22,067 nucleotides of DNA, from positions 1 through 22,067 of IMG/VR virus record IMGVR_UViG_3300008448_000747; one strand, 5' to 3'. This DNA is from a virus. Positions 20,771 to 22,067 of the stretch are shown here, in pieces. The position numbers and the translations under genes were made by a program. The notes beneath the pieces are model-generated. The model worked only from the letters and a program-made list of their open reading frames with translations, made no database searches and was not told where the DNA came from. Position 1 is the first letter of the stretch, and each line of letters starts with the position of its first letter.

Positions 20771-21282
20771 AAGTTGTGTGCTTTGTATAGGTTTCGTTTG
20801 TTATATTTTATGATTCTGTTAGAAGTGGTGTCGTAGTGGTATCGAGTTTTACTGAGCATGTTTTCGTCAAAGATAGTTTCACGGATGGTCTCAGCCAATA
20901 ATTCGTTTGACTCATCAATCTCTGATTGAGTGTATTCTACTCCGTAGTATTCTGCTTCGGTAGGTTCGCTGATAATCATCCCAGTATAAAATCCAGGAAG
21001 GGCGTGTTTATCAAAGAATTTATTGGCGTGGCACCATACAGCGACCAATTCTTTGGAGGCTATCTTTGATACGTGAGAGGCATTGATCATGATTCGGCGG
21101 TGACCATAAAGACCACCTTCGTAGCCATGACCTAGCATGATGATACGATCGTGCTCTTCAATTAAATCTATGAGTTCATCGTTGGTTACGTAGTGAGTTA
21201 CTACGTTCCAATTTTTACCTTGGTAGATACGACTTAAAAAGTCAGTTGTGGCATCCTTAGGATGGATTACAAGTGTTTTCAT
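20758..21282 (-). CDS. CHAT/caspase-like protein (His-Gly / Cys dyad)
   Basis: 174 residues. MKTLVIHPKDATTDFL, then DRIIMLGHGYEGGLY with H52-G53 and later ELVAVWCHANKF with C84 after a hydrophobic strand. That spacing of His-Gly and Cys, each after a beta-strand, is the clan CD cysteine peptidase (caspase/CHAT) pattern. The rest (SEIDESNELLAETIRETIFD) is helical. Related proteins occur in phages and Bacteroidetes but none I know has a tested function. May cleave a phage or host protein, or may be an inactive fold. It overlaps the next gene by 13 bases. Confidence 0.6.
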   Translation of the reverse strand: MKTLVIHPKDATTDFLSRIYQGKNWNVVTHYVTNDELIDLIEEHDRIIMLGHGYEGGLYGHRRIMINASHVSKIASKELVAVWCHANKFFDKHALPGFYTGMIISEPTEAEYYGVEYTQSEIDESNELLAETIRETIFDENMLSKTRYHYDTTSNRIIKYNKRNLYKAHNLCHN

Positions 21283-21283
21283 T

Positions 21284-21514
21284 TTAGTGTGTAGTTGTTA
21301 GGATAGAGGTGAGTTCGTAATCAATTGTTGAGATAGGTTGTTCTAGTTGCCATTGGCTTAAGAGTTCGACGAGTTGTTGGAATTTGCTCTTGTCATACAA
21401 GATGTGTTCGGAAACATAGGCAAGGAAGATTCTACGTTCGTGTTCTCTCAAGTCCCGGAATGAAACATCATCCACAGGCATTTCAATTTTGATCTTTTTG
21501 ATTTTAGGTGTCAT
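21284..21514 (-). CDS. Small hypothetical protein, 76 aa
   Basis: Basic N terminus (TPKIKKIKIEMPVDDVSF), then a helical part with HERRIFLAYVSEHILY and FQQLVELLSQWQLEQPIS. Not recognised. It comes after the terminator at 21529-21548 in the direction of transcription and ends one base before the CHAT-like gene, so it probably opens the operon with that gene. A TACTTTAA sequence shortly upstream is a poor promoter match. Confidence 0.6.
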   Translation of the reverse strand: MTPKIKKIKIEMPVDDVSFRDLREHERRIFLAYVSEHILYDKSKFQQLVELLSQWQLEQPISTIDYELTSILTTTH

Positions 21515-21528
21515 AGTTTTTAAAGTAA

Positions 21529-21548
21529 ACCCCCTCCGAAGAGGGGGT
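21529..21548 (-). terminator. Rho-independent terminator with UUCG tetraloop
   Basis: On the minus strand the stem ACCCCCTC / GAGGGGGT (8 bp) encloses TTCG, giving a C(UUCG)G tetraloop, and is followed by TTTACTTTAAAAAC. It lies eight bases after the DUF932-type gene stop and before the start of the next gene. The plus strand shows the same hairpin but is followed by GTGGTG, so the direction is minus. Confidence 0.8.
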
Positions 21549-21556
21549 GTGGTGAA

Positions 21557-22067
21557 TTAAGCGAGGGTATAAACTTTCTGAGCAGTATTCTGTTCGATCC
21601 AAGACATGATGGTTTCGTAGGCAACATTGTTGATGTTGTAGCCAGTACCTGTCATTAGATAATCTAACTTGCGGTCTTTGTCAACAGGAGCCGACATATG
21701 GTTGGTGTAACGAGTCACGGCATTGAACAATCCCCACAATGTATCACCTTCTAGGTCACGTTCGATGTTGTAGGCTTGAGCAAAGTCTTGCATCTGATTG
21801 ATCTTACGGGTGCTGATGTCTTCACGATTGGTCTTCTTGACATCGATCTTGAACATGTTGTTGAGGACGGCCTGTACTACATTCTCGCTGGGAGCAATTT
21901 CAGACATACGTTTGAAGTTGTCAAACAACTGCTTGTCAGCATTGATTGTTTCTTGAAACTGCTTGATAGCATTTTCGATACGACCTTTGGCTGATTCGGT
22001 GTGTCTGAACTTGTCAGTTTCTTTGAATGCTCGGTGGAATGTATTGGAGCATACAACAACTGTATTG
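21557..22067 (-). CDS. DUF932-type protein, 5' truncated
   Basis: The frame is open to the right window edge; the apparent start at 21928 is an internal TTG. The sequence visible upstream includes NTVVVCSNTFHRAF and RHTESAKGRIENAIKQF, then the segment from 21928 with LFNAVTRYTNHMSAP. The C-N-N-T-type motif followed by RHT and a long helix is typical of DUF932 (phage/plasmid LGT-type) proteins. Function unknown; often linked to plasmid or phage replication regions. Transcription ends at the UUCG terminator eight bases after its stop. Confidence 0.8.
   Translation of the reverse strand, partial: NTVVVCSNTFHRAFKETDKFRHTESAKGRIENAIKQFQETINADKQLFDNFKRMSEIAPSENVVQAVLNNMFKIDVKKTNREDISTRKINQMQDFAQAYNIERDLEGDTLWGLFNAVTRYTNHMSAPVDKDRKLDYLMTGTGYNINNVAYETIMSWIEQNTAQKVYTLA

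Noticed and set aside
21877-22059. Minus-strand 60-codon frame at the right edge
   Set aside because: It is out of frame with the DUF932-type gene, which runs open through this region with family motifs.
1-22067. Portal, capsid or tail tape-measure genes, insertion sequences, CRISPR arrays
   Set aside because: None of the frames shows the expected size or motifs, and no repeated spacer-like units or transposase motifs were seen; the structural genes probably lie outside the window.

Overview
The window is an interior slice of a tailed bacteriophage (Caudoviricetes) genome, most likely from a phage of a Bacteroidetes (Flavobacterium-like) host. Genes are tightly packed, mostly with ATGA or TAATG stop/start overlaps. 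Family markers are a large terminase subunit, a family B DNA polymerase, a fused primase-helicase, a serine recombinase, a GIGT-repeat tail fibre, a holin-like protein and several phage-only small proteins. The host guess rests on AT-rich DNA, almost no Shine-Dalgarno signals, and promoter boxes fitting the Bacteroidetes consensus TTTG-N19-TAnnTTTG. The standard code is used (TAA, TAG and TGA all stop). Both edges cut genes: the tail fibre on the left and a DUF932-type protein on the right. No portal, capsid, tail tape-measure, endolysin, tRNA, CRISPR or insertion sequence was seen.

Plus strand, 1-11988: (a) tail fibre end and two small late proteins (1-1573); (b) a four-gene cassette, 1585-4100, with a membrane PAS histidine kinase, a receiver-only response regulator and two small membrane proteins; (c) virion/adhesin-type proteins (4121-5468); (d) a membrane/coiled-coil pair (5468-6171); (e) a promoter and a holin-like gene, then eight consecutive lysine-rich small proteins (6442-8819); (f) a 29-residue membrane miniprotein and two deeply overlapping spanin-like genes (8816-9463); (g) a DUF3310-type protein, a small coiled coil, a possible small terminase and the large terminase (9465-11988).

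Minus strand, 22067-11951 (read right to left): a DUF932-type gene with a strong UUCG-loop terminator, then a run of small early genes including a CHAT/caspase-like protein; a short non-coding stretch (17982-18189) with direct repeats and a 34-bp dyad; a ribbon-helix-helix-like regulator overlapping a short serine recombinase; then replication genes: a helicase-loader-like protein, primase-helicase, a family B polymerase split into two reading frames, and a stand-alone DnaA domain IV protein. The last gene meets the terminase tail-to-tail with a 38-bp overlap.

The recombinase and its putative regulator suggest a temperate or recombination-capable phage. The most unusual element is the two-component cassette embedded in the late genes: the kinase has almost no periplasmic sensor, so it should sense something inside the cell, and the regulator has no DNA-binding domain, so its output is probably protein-protein, possibly through the two co-translated membrane proteins. 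That reading is inference.
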